In this document: positions 45,004 to 53,096 of the stretch, piece by piece | Layout: each line of letters opens with the position of its first letter | Numbering within the stretch: position 1 is the first letter of the stretch | Origin: Leucobacter sp. Ag1 | GTDB lineage: Bacteria; Actinomycetota; Actinomycetes; Actinomycetales; Microbacteriaceae | NCBI RefSeq assembly: GCF_000980875.1 | Contig: NZ_LAYO01000104.1 | Coordinates: forward strand, 1 to 64,000 | Direction of reading: 5' to 3' | Length of the DNA stretch: 64,000 bases | Program-made: the position numbers and the translations under genes | The notes under the pieces: model-generated | Told to the model about the DNA's origin: nothing | What the model saw: the letters and a program-made list of their open reading frames with translations, nothing else | Database searches by the model: none

Positions 45004-45213
45004 TCGGGTTGCTCCTTCGCGCGGTTCGGTGCCGAGTTCTGGAGCCGCTTCTGCAGCGGATCCGCTCGTCTGGAGGCCAGCGTAGCGGCAGGTCACCGCC
45101 ACCGCGACGGATCCCGCGCAGATGCGCTGGGGAGGGCGAAGCACTGTAGCCATCGGCAACGATTCTCCGAGAGGTTTGTCGTGCATATCCAAGGATCGGG
45201 GCCACCCCTCCAA

Positions 45214-45219
45214 TAGGCT
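45214..45219 (+). promoter_or_regulatory. -10 box (TAGGCT) of the biotin carboxylase gene
   Basis: TAGGCT, seven bases, then the ATG at 45227. No Shine-Dalgarno is present before the ATG. Confidence 0.45.
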
Positions 45220-45226
45220 GTTGAGC

Positions 45227-46993
45227 ATGTCGCGCATTCGTAAAGTGCTCATCGCCAACCGCGGCGAGATCGCCGTCCGCATCATCCGCGCCGCGAAAGA
45301 CAGCGGGATCGCCTCGGTCGCGATCTACGCCGATCAGGATCGCGACGCGATGCACGCCCAGCTCGCCGACGAGGCCTACGCGCTGAACGGAACCACCAGC
45401 GCCGAGACCTACCTCGTCATCGACAAGATCCTCGCCGTCGCCCGCCGCTCGGGCGCCGACGCCGTGCACCCCGGCTACGGCTTCCTCGCCGAGAACGCCG
45501 AGTTCGCCCGCTCCGTCATCGACGCAGGGCTGACCTGGATCGGCCCGAGCCCCGACGCCATCGAGCGCCTCGGCGACAAGGTCTCGGCGCGCCACGTGGC
45601 CGAGAAGGTCGGCGCGCCCCTCGCGGCCGGCACCAGCGACCCGGTCGAGAACGCGGACGAGGTGCTCGCCTTCGCCGACGAGGTCGGTCTCCCCATCGCC
45701 ATCAAGGCCGCCTTCGGCGGCGGTGGCCGCGGTCTCAAGGTCGCCTACGAGCGCGACGAGGTCGCCGAGCTGTTCGAGTCGGCCACCCGCGAGGCCGTCG
45801 CCGCGTTCGGCCGCGGCGAGTGCTTCGTCGAGAAGTACCTCGAGAAGCCCCGCCACGTCGAGACCCAGTGCCTCGCCGACGCCCACGGCAACGTGGTGGT
45901 CGTCTCCACCCGCGACTGCTCGCTGCAGCGCCGCCACCAGAAGCTCGTCGAGGAGGCGCCCGCGCCGTTCCTCACCGACGAGCAGATCGAGCAGCTCTAC
46001 TCCTCGTCGAAGGCGATCCTCAAGGAGGTCGGCTACGTGGGCGCCGGCACCTGCGAGTTCCTCGTGGCGAAGGACGGCACGGTCTCGTTCCTCGAGGTCA
46101 ACACCCGCCTCCAGGTCGAGCACTGCGTCTCCGAGGAGGTCACCGGCATCGACCTCGTGCGCGAGCAGTTCCGCATTGCCGAGGGCGGCGTCATCGACTA
46201 CGCCGATCCGATCGCGCACGGCCACTCCTTCGAGTTCCGCCTGAACGGCGAGGATCCGGGCAACGGCTTCCTCCCCGCGCCGGGCCCCGTCGCGCTCTTC
46301 CGTCCGCCGCTCGGCCCGGGCGTCCGCGTCGACACCGGCGTGCAGTCGGGCGACGTCATCTCGGGCTCATTCGACTCGATGCTCGGCAAGCTCATCGTCA
46401 CGGGGTCGACCCGCGAGGAGGCGCTCGAGCGCTCCCGCCGCGCCCTCGACGAGTTCGAGATCCAGGGCCTGCCCACCGTGCTCCCGTTCCACCGCAAGAT
46501 CGTCCGCGACCCGGCGTTCACCGCGCCCGACAGTCGATTCGGTGTCTACACCCTGTGGATCGAGAACGAGTTCCACAACGACATCGAGCCGTGGGAGGGT
46601 GAGGTCGCCCCCGTCGTGCAGGATCCGAAGCGCCAGACCGTGGTGGTCGAGGTCGACGGACGCCGCGTCGAGGTCGTCATGCCCGCCACCCTGATCCCGC
46701 TCGCCGACCAGCAGATCACTCGCGGTCCCGCGCCCAAGCGCGCGAAGGGCGCCGGTGTCTCCGCCGCGACGGGCGACTCGGTCGCGGCCCCCATGCAGGC
46801 AACCGTCGTGAAGCTCGCCGTCGAAGAGGGCCAGCAGGTCGAGGCCGGCGAACTCGTCGTCGTGCTCGAGGCCATGAAGATGGAGCAGGCGATCTACGCG
46901 CACCGCGACGGCGTCGTGCGCGGCATCGACGCACCCCTCGGCCAGACTGTGTCGAACGGCCACGTGCTGCTCAGCATCGTCGACGCCGAGTAA
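45227..46993 (+). CDS. Acyl-CoA carboxylase alpha subunit (biotin carboxylase-BCCP)
   Basis: 588-residue fusion of biotin carboxylase and biotin carboxyl carrier protein, the alpha subunit of actinobacterial acetyl/propionyl-CoA carboxylases. It begins [20 protein letters not shown], has the ATP-grasp loop [35 protein letters not shown], and the biotin site EAMKMEQ (Lys551) in a C-terminal carrier domain. The beta (carboxyltransferase) subunit is not in the window. ATG chosen because it matches the family start. A strong terminator follows. Confidence 0.95.
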   Translation: MSRIRKVLIANRGEIAVRIIRAAKDSGIASVAIYADQDRDAMHAQLADEAYALNGTTSAETYLVIDKILAVARRSGADAVHPGYGFLAENAEFARSVIDAGLTWIGPSPDAIERLGDKVSARHVAEKVGAPLAAGTSDPVENADEVLAFADEVGLPIAIKAAFGGGGRGLKVAYERDEVAELFESATREAVAAFGRGECFVEKYLEKPRHVETQCLADAHGNVVVVSTRDCSLQRRHQKLVEEAPAPFLTDEQIEQLYSSSKAILKEVGYVGAGTCEFLVAKDGTVSFLEVNTRLQVEHCVSEEVTGIDLVREQFRIAEGGVIDYADPIAHGHSFEFRLNGEDPGNGFLPAPGPVALFRPPLGPGVRVDTGVQSGDVISGSFDSMLGKLIVTGSTREEALERSRRALDEFEIQGLPTVLPFHRKIVRDPAFTAPDSRFGVYTLWIENEFHNDIEPWEGEVAPVVQDPKRQTVVVEVDGRRVEVVMPATLIPLADQQITRGPAPKRAKGAGVSAATGDSVAAPMQATVVKLAVEEGQQVEAGELVVVLEAMKMEQAIYAHRDGVVRGIDAPLGQTVSNGHVLLSIVDAE

Positions 46994-47002
46994 CCCAGAC
47001 GC

Positions 47003-47051
47003 ACAGCGCAAGGCGCCCGGGCTCCGAGGGAGTCCGGGCGCCTTGTGCTGT
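47003..47051 (+). terminator. Terminator after the biotin carboxylase gene
   Basis: 18-bp stem (47003-47020 with 47034-47051) with one G-T pair and a 13-base loop, ten bases after the stop. Confidence 0.7.
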
Positions 47052-47080
47052 TCACGCACGGATGCGCCGGGCCTCCCCCA

Positions 47081-47145
47081 GGAGATCCGCGTTCCTAAGG
47101 AGAGATCCGGCGGAATCGTCCTTCTCACGCCGGATCACCTTCGGA
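47081..47145. repeat. Dispersed palindromic element, copy B
   Basis: Shares the ordered blocks GGAGATCCGCGTTC, AAGGAG, ATCCGGCGGAAT, GTCCTTCTCACGCCGGAT with copy C (about 40 of the first 44 bases identical) and with copy A at 15235-15299. Its outer stem is degraded compared with C. The remaining 155 bases up to the next gene are unusually A/C-rich and hold no other recognisable feature. Confidence 0.85.
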
Positions 47146-47288
47146 AGCGGACCGAGCGACACGAACGCGGTATCAGGATCAGGTACCACACACGCTCACG
47201 GCCTCAGCCCACCGCATGCCCCACCACATCCACACATGAAGCAAACAGAACACTCACGCTCAACTTGTAACCGCCCACATGTTAGCGA

Positions 47289-47294
47289 TAGCCT
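47289..47294 (+). promoter_or_regulatory. -10 box (TAGCCT) of the two-gene accessory module
   Basis: TAGCCT, six bases (CTCCAC), then the ATG at 47301, with no Shine-Dalgarno. The two accessory genes thus have their own promoter. Confidence 0.5.
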
Positions 47295-47300
47295 CTCCAC

Positions 47301-47765
47301 ATGTCCGATGTGTCACTGCCCGCAGTCCTGCGAACCTTCGAATCCCAGCGAATCGCGTCAAGCCGCAAACTCGCCTCTCTCGAAGCGGACCTCGCAGCAG
47401 AGCAGGCTCTCCAGGAACATCTGGCCCAGGCTATCCAGGCAATTCAGGCGATGACCCGCAATGACGAATCCAACGCGACCCAGGACGCGTCGGCGGCTCC
47501 CCTTCTCCCGCCTGCGCCCGCAGGAGAGGACTTCGATTTCCGCCTCGAAGGCGGCCGGGTGAGATCGGTCGAGATGGTTCGATTCGTCGTGGAGGAATCC
47601 CGCTCCGGTCTGACACGGGAAGAACTCCACCAGGCGTTCTTCGCACGCTGGGGCGAGCAGACCTGGATCAACCCGAGGAACGCGTTGAGCACGGCGATCG
47701 CACGCGCTGTCGAACGCGGCATCGTCCGCGAAGGCAAAGACGGCAAGCTCCGGCGTGCGAAGTGA
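47301..47765 (+). CDS. Coiled-coil and winged-helix protein, unknown
   Basis: 154-residue protein with no named family that I recognise. Residues about 5-52 are a predicted coiled coil (TFESQRIASSRKLASLEADL onward, rich in Gln/Leu/Ala). An acidic, Pro-rich linker follows. Residues about 85-154 look like a winged helix: VEMVRFVVEESRSGLTREEL, NALSTAIARAVERGIV and a final GKDGKLRRAK wing. A DNA-binding or antitoxin-like role is possible. Base composition is lower in GC than the neighbours. Its stop overlaps the GTG of the next gene (GTGA), so the two are coupled. Confidence 0.7.
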   Translation: MSDVSLPAVLRTFESQRIASSRKLASLEADLAAEQALQEHLAQAIQAIQAMTRNDESNATQDASAAPLLPPAPAGEDFDFRLEGGRVRSVEMVRFVVEESRSGLTREELHQAFFARWGEQTWINPRNALSTAIARAVERGIVREGKDGKLRRAK

Positions 47766-48316
47766 CCGACCTCGCGGCTTTTCCAGCCCGAAGCTCGGTG
47801 TTCGTCGATGAGTCAAAAGCCAGGGAGTTCATCCTGGCCGCGAGCTTCACCTCGAGTTCCTCGCACGCGGAGACGAACCAAAAACTGCGCGGACTCGTCC
47901 GCAGAGGTCAACGTCGCATTCATTTCAAGAGCGAATCCGATTCTTCTCGGAAACGCCTACTGTCCGAGATGGCAGCCCTCGACGTCACGGCTCAGGTGTA
48001 CATCGCACCGCATCAGGTTCCAGCCGCGGCACGGACCCAATGCCTCGAACACCTCATCGATGATCTCGTCGATTCGTCGGCATCGCGTCTGATCCTCGAA
48101 CGCGATGAATCCGTCCAGGTTTCCGACCGACGCGTCATACGAGCACGCTTGGATCAGAGGAACTACCGCCGCAGCCTCTCCTACGATCACGCCTCACCGC
48201 ACGAATATCCGCTGCTCTGGGTCAGCGACGCGGTTGCGTGGTGCTGCCAGGCCGGCGGGGATTGGCGCCGCCGCTCCGAACCTCTGATCGGCGGCGTCGT
48301 ACGCCTTGCCGAATAG
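47762..48316 (+). CDS. DUF3800-like predicted nuclease-fold protein
   Basis: 184-residue protein recalling DUF3800/RNase H-like proteins: SSVFVDESKA (Asp16, Glu17), RRIHFKSESDSSRKR (His54, Glu58), RLILERDESVQVSDRR (Glu113, Asp115) and WVSDAVAWCCQAGG (Asp156). The spread of acidic residues over beta-strand-like segments fits a metal-dependent RNase H fold, but activity is a prediction. Such proteins occur as small orphan genes in actinobacteria. It is translationally coupled to the winged-helix gene and stands between element copies B and C. Confidence 0.65.
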   Translation: MTDLAAFPARSSVFVDESKAREFILAASFTSSSSHAETNQKLRGLVRRGQRRIHFKSESDSSRKRLLSEMAALDVTAQVYIAPHQVPAAARTQCLEHLIDDLVDSSASRLILERDESVQVSDRRVIRARLDQRNYRRSLSYDHASPHEYPLLWVSDAVAWCCQAGGDWRRRSEPLIGGVVRLAE

Positions 48317-48444
48317 GCCGGGAAAGAGCGCGAGCCCGGCTCGTCGTACCGTCCGGAAGACTGCCAGGCTCACTTCTTGGGGCTACTGCCCCGCGCTCCT
48401 CCAGAATAGCATCGAACGTTCGTGGGTGCTCGATGCCCCGGCGT

Positions 48445-48513
48445 CCGAAGGAGATCCGCGTTCCGAAGGAGCAATCCGGCGGAATGGTCCTTCTCACGCC
48501 GGATCTCCTTCGG
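48445..48513. repeat. Dispersed palindromic element, copy C
   Basis: The best-preserved accessory-region copy: a 14-bp perfect outer stem (CCGAAGGAGATCCG at 48445-48458 with 48500-48513) and an inner GAAGGA/TCCTTC stem. Same orientation as copy B, 1.37 kb away. It fills the gap between the DUF3800-like gene and the Eis-like gene. Confidence 0.85.
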
Positions 48514-48559
48514 CGGGCCAGGCAGGCCGGGCCTGCCAGGCAGCAGCCGCAGCAGCCGC

Positions 48560-49894
48560 CTAGAACTCCCAGTCGGCACCGGCCGCGATGGGCCACGACC
48601 ACGCGACGGCGGCCGCCGCCAGCATGCGCGGATCCCGCGCCTCGACGCGTCCCGCGAGCGCGAGCGCCGCGAGCGACGTCGAGCCGAGGTGCGCCGCGCC
48701 GAGCGCGTCGATGTCGAGCACGAGGTCAGCAGCGCCACCAGCGCCACCAGCACCAAGAACACCACCAGCACCGACCCGCTCCACGGACGCGGGCCCGAAC
48801 GCCTCCGCCACGGTGACGCGCCAGCGCCCCGCGTTCTCGGGGATCAGCGCGTCGTGCACGTCGAGCACCAGGTCGATGGGTGCCGCGTAGCGGCGGGCGG
48901 CGAGGGCGGCGGGCAGGTCGAGGATCCGCACCCAGACGAGGTCGCGCAGGCGCGGTTCGGCGGCCCGCACGTCGATGAGCAGGTGCATGATCGGGTCGTC
49001 GACGGGCAGCATGTCGACGGCCGCGCGGTTCGTGAGGTCGAGGTCGAGCAGCAGACTCCAGAGCCGGTGCGCCGCAGCGGGGGTCAGGGCGACGATGTCT
49101 CGCACCTCCACCGTGCCGTCGGGTACCGCGCCGTCCCAGTTGACGGATCGCCGGAACCGCGCGTACCCCTGCGCCTGCCCTGACGCGTCGCTCACGACGA
49201 GGAGCCGCAGCGCCTCCTTGCCGCGGTGCAGGATCGCCGGGTCGGCGTCCTGCGCGCGGCGCAGCTCCGGGGTCTCCCAGGTGGCCCATCCCGGGCGACC
49301 GATCCCGGCGGGCACCTGCGCGACCGAGCGGTGCAGCGCGTCGACGAGGTCGCCGTGCGCCTCGGGGTCCCAGGTGAGGAATTCGCCGCGGAGGGCGTCG
49401 GATCCTTCCACCGGGCGCAGCTCGGCGCCCCGCGGCACCGTGAGCGACAGGGTGGGCGCCGCGTGACCGTACCCGAAGCGGCCGTAGATCCCCGCCTCGG
49501 CGGCGTTGAGCACCGACAGCGATTCCCCGCGTCCGCGCGCCTCGGCGAAGTGGTGGGCGATCATCGATCGGAGCAGGCCGCGCCTGCGGTGGCTCGGGTG
49601 CACTCCGACCCAGGTCACCCAACTGCACGCGGTCTCGTCGCCGGGCACCGGGAAGGCGCGCAGGTCGTAGGCGCCGTACATCCCGGCGAGGGCGTTCGCG
49701 GGCGCCAGGGATCCTGCGGGCGGCTCGACGGCTTCGATGCCCCACATCCGTCCCCAGGGCAGCGGGCTGGGCAGCGGCCGCAGCTCGTCGAGGCCGTGCT
49801 CGATGGGGAACGCCCACGTGTCGACCTCGAGCACGTCGTCGAGACGGGCGCGGTCGTCGAGCGGGATGATGCGGTAGCCGTCGGGAAGGGTCAT
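48560..49894 (-). CDS. Eis-like GNAT acetyltransferase
   Basis: 444-residue three-part GNAT of the Eis (enhanced intracellular survival) family, which acetylates amines, including aminoglycosides in mycobacteria. The acetyl-CoA loop is VGVHPSHRRRGLLRSM (about 96-111), the general-acid Tyr is in AEAGIYGRFGYG (Tyr137), and the chain ends in Phe444, whose carboxylate acts as base in Eis. A Gly/Ala-rich insertion (VGAGGVLGAGGAGGAA) lies near residue 395. The physiological acceptor is unknown. The ATG has GGAGG upstream and GATACT ends six bases before it. Confidence 0.88.
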   Translation of the reverse strand: MTLPDGYRIIPLDDRARLDDVLEVDTWAFPIEHGLDELRPLPSPLPWGRMWGIEAVEPPAGSLAPANALAGMYGAYDLRAFPVPGDETACSWVTWVGVHPSHRRRGLLRSMIAHHFAEARGRGESLSVLNAAEAGIYGRFGYGHAAPTLSLTVPRGAELRPVEGSDALRGEFLTWDPEAHGDLVDALHRSVAQVPAGIGRPGWATWETPELRRAQDADPAILHRGKEALRLLVVSDASGQAQGYARFRRSVNWDGAVPDGTVEVRDIVALTPAAAHRLWSLLLDLDLTNRAAVDMLPVDDPIMHLLIDVRAAEPRLRDLVWVRILDLPAALAARRYAAPIDLVLDVHDALIPENAGRWRVTVAEAFGPASVERVGAGGVLGAGGAGGAADLVLDIDALGAAHLGSTSLAALALAGRVEARDPRMLAAAAVAWSWPIAAGADWEF

Positions 49895-49900
49895 GCCTCC

Positions 49901-49906
49901 AGTATC
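49901..49906 (-). promoter_or_regulatory. -10-like box (GATACT) of the Eis-like gene
   Basis: GATACT, six bases (GGAGGC), then ATG at 49894. The intervening GGAGG is too close to be an efficient ribosome binding site, so it may just belong to the spacer. Confidence 0.4.
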
Positions 49907-49917
49907 GCGAGGAAGGC

Positions 49918-50199
49918 TCAGAGGTCGCGAGCCTGCCACCAGCCGAAGGCGATCCAGAACCCGATCGTGTCGACGAGGATCCCGGCGAGGAACAGCCACA
50001 GCTCGGCTCCCGCGATGCTCGGCGCGAGGCCCATCAGGTAGAAGCCGCCGAAGACGAGGATCGCCGATACGACGAACACGGGGATCGTCAGCGGGTGCGC
50101 GCGATCGCTGCGCGGGGCGAAGAGCCCCTCCCCCTCACGGGCGGGCCGGTGGGCCGCGACGGTCTCGGCGGTCTCGGTCGTGGTGCGCTCGTCGGACAC
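49918..50199 (-). CDS. Small two-helix membrane protein
   Basis: 93-residue protein with a 40-residue hydrophilic N-terminus (Thr/Glu/Arg-rich) and two membrane helices (IPVFVVSAILVFGGFYLMGL and LWLFLAGILVDTIGFWIAFG). Not a family I recognise. The GTG start has GGAGG upstream. It is divergent from the OhrR-like regulator across a palindromic operator, which makes it a likely target of that regulator. Confidence 0.7.
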   Translation of the reverse strand: MSDERTTTETAETVAAHRPAREGEGLFAPRSDRAHPLTIPVFVVSAILVFGGFYLMGLAPSIAGAELWLFLAGILVDTIGFWIAFGWWQARDL

Positions 50200-50213
50200 G
50201 GATCCTCCATTCG

Positions 50214-50240
50214 TTCATGCACGAATACTTGGTGCATGAA
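50214..50240. promoter_or_regulatory. MarR/OhrR-type operator
   Basis: Perfect inverted repeat TTCATGCAC (50214-50222) and GTGCATGAA (50232-50240), centre spacing 18 bases. A second overlapping palindrome TTCGT...ACGAA lies at 50210-50225. The site is between divergent genes, 41 bases upstream of the regulator and 15 upstream of the membrane-protein start. Confidence 0.6.
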
Positions 50241-50268
50241 ATAACCATACGCCCAGGAACCGATCCGC

Positions 50269-50274
50269 GATAAT
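50269..50274 (+). promoter_or_regulatory. -10 box (GATAAT) of the OhrR-like gene
   Basis: GATAAT, six bases (CGAGGG), then ATG at 50281; it lies 29 bases past the operator. Confidence 0.5.
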
Positions 50275-50280
50275 CGAGGG

Positions 50281-50754
50281 ATGACCGCAGCGGACCCGCT
50301 CTCCCTCGACCACCAGGTGTGCTTCGCCCTGACCGTCGCCTCGCGCAGCATCGTCTCGGCGTACAAGCCGGTGCTCGACCCCCTGGGGATCACGCACCCG
50401 CAGTACCTGGTGCTGCTCGCCCTCTGGGAGCACGAACGGCTCAGCCTCGGCAGTCTCGCGACGCTCCTGCATCAGGACGCGTCGACGCTGTCCCCGCTCA
50501 TCAAGCGACTGGAGCAGCAGGGGCTGCTCGCGCGGCAGCGATCCGCCGCGGACGAGCGCCGTCTCGACATCACGCTCACCGACGCCGGGCGTGCGCTGCG
50601 CACCCGCGCGCTCGAGGTCCCGCCGCAGATGGCGCAGCGGCTCGACATGACCGAGGACGAGCTGCGCGAGCTCCACGGGTCGATGATCCGCCTCATCGAC
50701 GCGAGCCGCAGCTCGGTCGGCGAGCCGCCGATCGCGGCGAGTCGCGGGGAATAG
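50281..50754 (+). CDS. OhrR-like MarR-family regulator
   Basis: 157-residue MarR winged-helix protein. The N-terminal [20 protein letters not shown] contains Cys14 at the position of the peroxide-sensing Cys15 of OhrR, followed by [16 protein letters not shown]. The recognition helix is around [19 protein letters not shown] response to organic hydroperoxides is likely by family. No ohr peroxidase gene is next to it; the divergent membrane protein and the downstream flavin monooxygenase are the candidate targets. Confidence 0.85.
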   Translation: MTAADPLSLDHQVCFALTVASRSIVSAYKPVLDPLGITHPQYLVLLALWEHERLSLGSLATLLHQDASTLSPLIKRLEQQGLLARQRSAADERRLDITLTDAGRALRTRALEVPPQMAQRLDMTEDELRELHGSMIRLIDASRSSVGEPPIAASRGE

Positions 50755-50782
50755 GCGCCCGAGCGCCCCGGTTGCACTCCGC

Positions 50783-51790
50783 ATGACTGCCGTTCCGCTC
50801 TCCGTGCTCGATCTCGCCGCAATCGAAGAGGACGGAGACATCCGGTCGGCGCTGTCCCACTCGGTCGATCTGGCCTGCGCGGCCGAGGCCGGCGGCTACC
50901 GCCGGGTCTGGTACGCCGAGCACCACAACATGCCCTCGATCGCATCGAGCGCGACCTCGGTGCTCATCGCGCACATCGCGGCGCACACGAGCACGATCCG
51001 CCTGGGTGCCGGCGGGATCATGCTCCCGAACCACTCGCCGCTCGTGATCGCCGAGCAGTTCGGCACCCTCGCCGAACTGCACCCCGGCCGCATCGACCTC
51101 GGCCTCGGGCGCGCGCCGGGCAGCGACGGCGCCACCTTCCGCGCGCTGCGCCGCACGCACTCCGCGTCCGAGAGCTTCCCGAGCGACGTGCTCGAGCTGC
51201 AGGCCTACCTGTCCGACGAGCTGCCGCGCGCGGCCGTCAACGCCTACCCCGGCCGCGGCACGAAGGTGCCGCTCACGGTCCTCGGGTCGAGCATGTTCGG
51301 CGCGAGCCTCGCCGCGCAGCTCGGCCTCCCCTACGCCTTCGCCTCGCACTTCGCACCGCAGGCGCTGACGGGCGCCGTCGCGCACTACCGCGCCACCTAC
51401 CAGCCGAGCGAGGGGCACCCCGAGCCGCACGTGATCGCGGGCGTCAACGTGGTCGCGGCCGAGACCGATGAGGCGGCCGAGGCGCTCTTCGCCCGCGCCG
51501 AGCTCGACCGGGTCCGCCGATTCCTGTCGCGCGGGCGCGAGCGCGAGCTCACGGCCGACGAGGCGGCGCCGCTCCTGGACACTCCCGCCGGGCAGGAGAT
51601 CCGCGGGATGCTGCGCTACACCGCGATCGGCGGACCGAAGCGCGTGCGCGAGGAGCTGGAGGCGTTCGCGAAGCACGCGGACGCCGACGAACTGATCACC
51701 GTGCACGTCGCGCCGACGCGGGCCGAGCAGCTCGTCTCACTGCGGATCGCGGCTCCTGAGGCCACGATCGACGAGGCGTCCGCGGCCTGA
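50783..51790 (+). CDS. LLM-class flavin-dependent monooxygenase (MsnO8 group)
   Basis: 335-residue bacterial luciferase-like oxidoreductase: [55 protein letters not shown] and [17 protein letters not shown]. These match the 'LLM class, MsnO8 family' barrel that uses reduced flavin. The substrate is unknown. It lies 28 bases after the OhrR-like gene in the same direction, so it is probably co-transcribed. No strong ribosome binding site is seen. Confidence 0.9.
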   Translation: MTAVPLSVLDLAAIEEDGDIRSALSHSVDLACAAEAGGYRRVWYAEHHNMPSIASSATSVLIAHIAAHTSTIRLGAGGIMLPNHSPLVIAEQFGTLAELHPGRIDLGLGRAPGSDGATFRALRRTHSASESFPSDVLELQAYLSDELPRAAVNAYPGRGTKVPLTVLGSSMFGASLAAQLGLPYAFASHFAPQALTGAVAHYRATYQPSEGHPEPHVIAGVNVVAAETDEAAEALFARAELDRVRRFLSRGRERELTADEAAPLLDTPAGQEIRGMLRYTAIGGPKRVREELEAFAKHADADELITVHVAPTRAEQLVSLRIAAPEATIDEASAA

Positions 51791-51824
51791 CCCGGGCGCC
51801 CGCGGCGCCGCGCCGGGCCGTGAG

Positions 51825-52655
51825 TCAGAACTCCTCGTAGACCGCGGGGTCCTGATCCTTCAAGCGGCCGTCGGAGCGGCCGAGCGCGGTGATCTCGGAG
51901 ACCTCCTCTGCCGAGAGCCCCACATCGGCGGCCCGCAGGTTCTCGGCCTGCCGGCCCGGATCCGCGGACTTCGGGATCGGCACCGCGCCACGGGCGACGT
52001 GCCAGGCCAGGATCGCCTGCACGGGCGAGATGCCATGGGCTGCGGCGATGCGCTGCACCACGGGTTCCGCGGCCATGATCGGCCCACGCCCCACGGGGCT
52101 CCACGCCTCCGTGATGATGCCGCGCTCGCGGTGGTACGCCAGCTGCTCCTCCTGCGGGAAGAACGGGTGCAGCTCGATCTGGTTGACCGACGGCCGCATG
52201 CCCGTCTCGGCCTCGAGCCGTTCGAGGTGCTCGGGCAGGAAATTGGAGACGCCGATGTGCCGCACGAGCCCGCGCTCGCGCGCCTCGATGAGCGCGCGCC
52301 AGGCAGCGACGAAGTCGCCGCTGATCGGGTTCGGCCAGTGGATCAGGTACAGGTCGATACGGTCGAGGCCGGTGCGGAAGACACTCTCCTGGATCGTGCG
52401 GAGCGCGGCGTCGGTCGCGTGATGCCGACCCGGGAGCTTGCTCGTGACGATCAGCTCGTCGCGGTCGACCGCGGCGTCGCGCACCCCGCGCCCCACCGCT
52501 CCCTCGTTCTCGTAGTTGAACGCGGAATCGATGAGGCGGTAGCCCGCCTCGATGCCGCTCCTGACCGCCGCGGCGCCCGCAATGCCGTTCAGGCGGTAGG
52601 TGCCGAAGCCGATCGGGGGAAGCACGAGGCCGTCGTGCGAGCGCTGCTCAGTCAT
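51825..52655 (-). CDS. Aldo/keto reductase (AKR5-like, 2,5-diketogluconate reductase type)
   Basis: 276-residue AKR barrel: LPPIGFGTYRLNG, GYRLIDSAFNYENEGAVGRG (Asp, Tyr), LIVTSKLPGRHH (Lys), IDLYLIHWPNP (His), GVSNFLPEHLERL and AVPIPKSADPGRQAEN. All four catalytic residues are present. The substrate is unknown; such enzymes reduce ketones or sugars with NADPH. The start lies six bases after TAGGCT. It is a single gene, convergent with the monooxygenase. Confidence 0.92.
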   Translation of the reverse strand: MTEQRSHDGLVLPPIGFGTYRLNGIAGAAAVRSGIEAGYRLIDSAFNYENEGAVGRGVRDAAVDRDELIVTSKLPGRHHATDAALRTIQESVFRTGLDRIDLYLIHWPNPISGDFVAAWRALIEARERGLVRHIGVSNFLPEHLERLEAETGMRPSVNQIELHPFFPQEEQLAYHRERGIITEAWSPVGRGPIMAAEPVVQRIAAAHGISPVQAILAWHVARGAVPIPKSADPGRQAENLRAADVGLSAEEVSEITALGRSDGRLKDQDPAVYEEF

Positions 52656-52661
52656 GCGGTC

Positions 52662-52667
52662 AGCCTA
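52662..52667 (-). promoter_or_regulatory. -10 box (TAGGCT) of the AKR5-like gene
   Basis: TAGGCT, six bases (GACCGC), then ATG at 52655 on the minus strand. Confidence 0.5.
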
Positions 52668-52686
52668 CGCCCGGCCGCCGGCCCGA

Positions 52687-53088
52687 CTAGGCCGTCTTGA
52701 CGTGCACGACGCCCTTCATCTCGGGATGGATCGAGCACAGGTACGCGTAGTCGCCGGCCTTGGCGAACCGGTGCGTGTAGCTGCCCTCGCGCTGCAGTTT
52801 GCTCGCGAACTCCCCGTCGGACTGGATCACGTCGTGCTGGTCCGGGCCGATGAACTCCCACCGCACGGCCTGCCCCGGGGCGATCGAGACCTCGGCGGGC
52901 TCGTACGCGTTGTCGACGACCTTCACGGTGACCGCGGCCTGCACGCCGTCGTCGGACGGCACGAACTTCGGCTTCGCCGGGGTGCAGCCGACGAGCGCCG
53001 CGGCGCCCACGCCGACGAGCCCGAGCGCGCCGCCGAGCAACGCGCGTCGACCGAGGACCGCGTTCGCCGCGGGACGGCGAGTGCTCAC
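52687..53088 (-). CDS. Tat-exported lipoprotein cupredoxin
   Basis: 133-residue type-1 copper protein. The signal has twin arginines (LGRRALLGG, Arg14-Arg15), a hydrophobic core and a lipobox ending in Cys35 (ALVGC), so it should be exported folded by Tat and lipid-anchored. The cupredoxin fold keeps copper ligands His85 (DQHDVI), Cys118 and His121 (YLCSIHPEM) and Met124. It probably carries electrons at the outer membrane face. The GTG start lies eight bases after the lpdA stop, so the two form an operon. Confidence 0.9.
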   Translation of the reverse strand: MSTRRPAANAVLGRRALLGGALGLVGVGAAALVGCTPAKPKFVPSDDGVQAAVTVKVVDNAYEPAEVSIAPGQAVRWEFIGPDQHDVIQSDGEFASKLQREGSYTHRFAKAGDYAYLCSIHPEMKGVVHVKTA

Positions 53089-53096
53089 GGCGCCGC

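Noticed and set aside
15235-48513. Repeats A, B and C as conserved peptides (all three can be read as EIRVxKExSGGxVL)
   Set aside because: The similarity is explained by DNA palindrome conservation; the frames lack starts and ribosome binding sites and end at random.
48717-48775. Non-coding tandem repeat near 48.7 kb
   Set aside because: It is the in-frame Gly/Ala-rich segment of the Eis-like gene, not an intergenic array.
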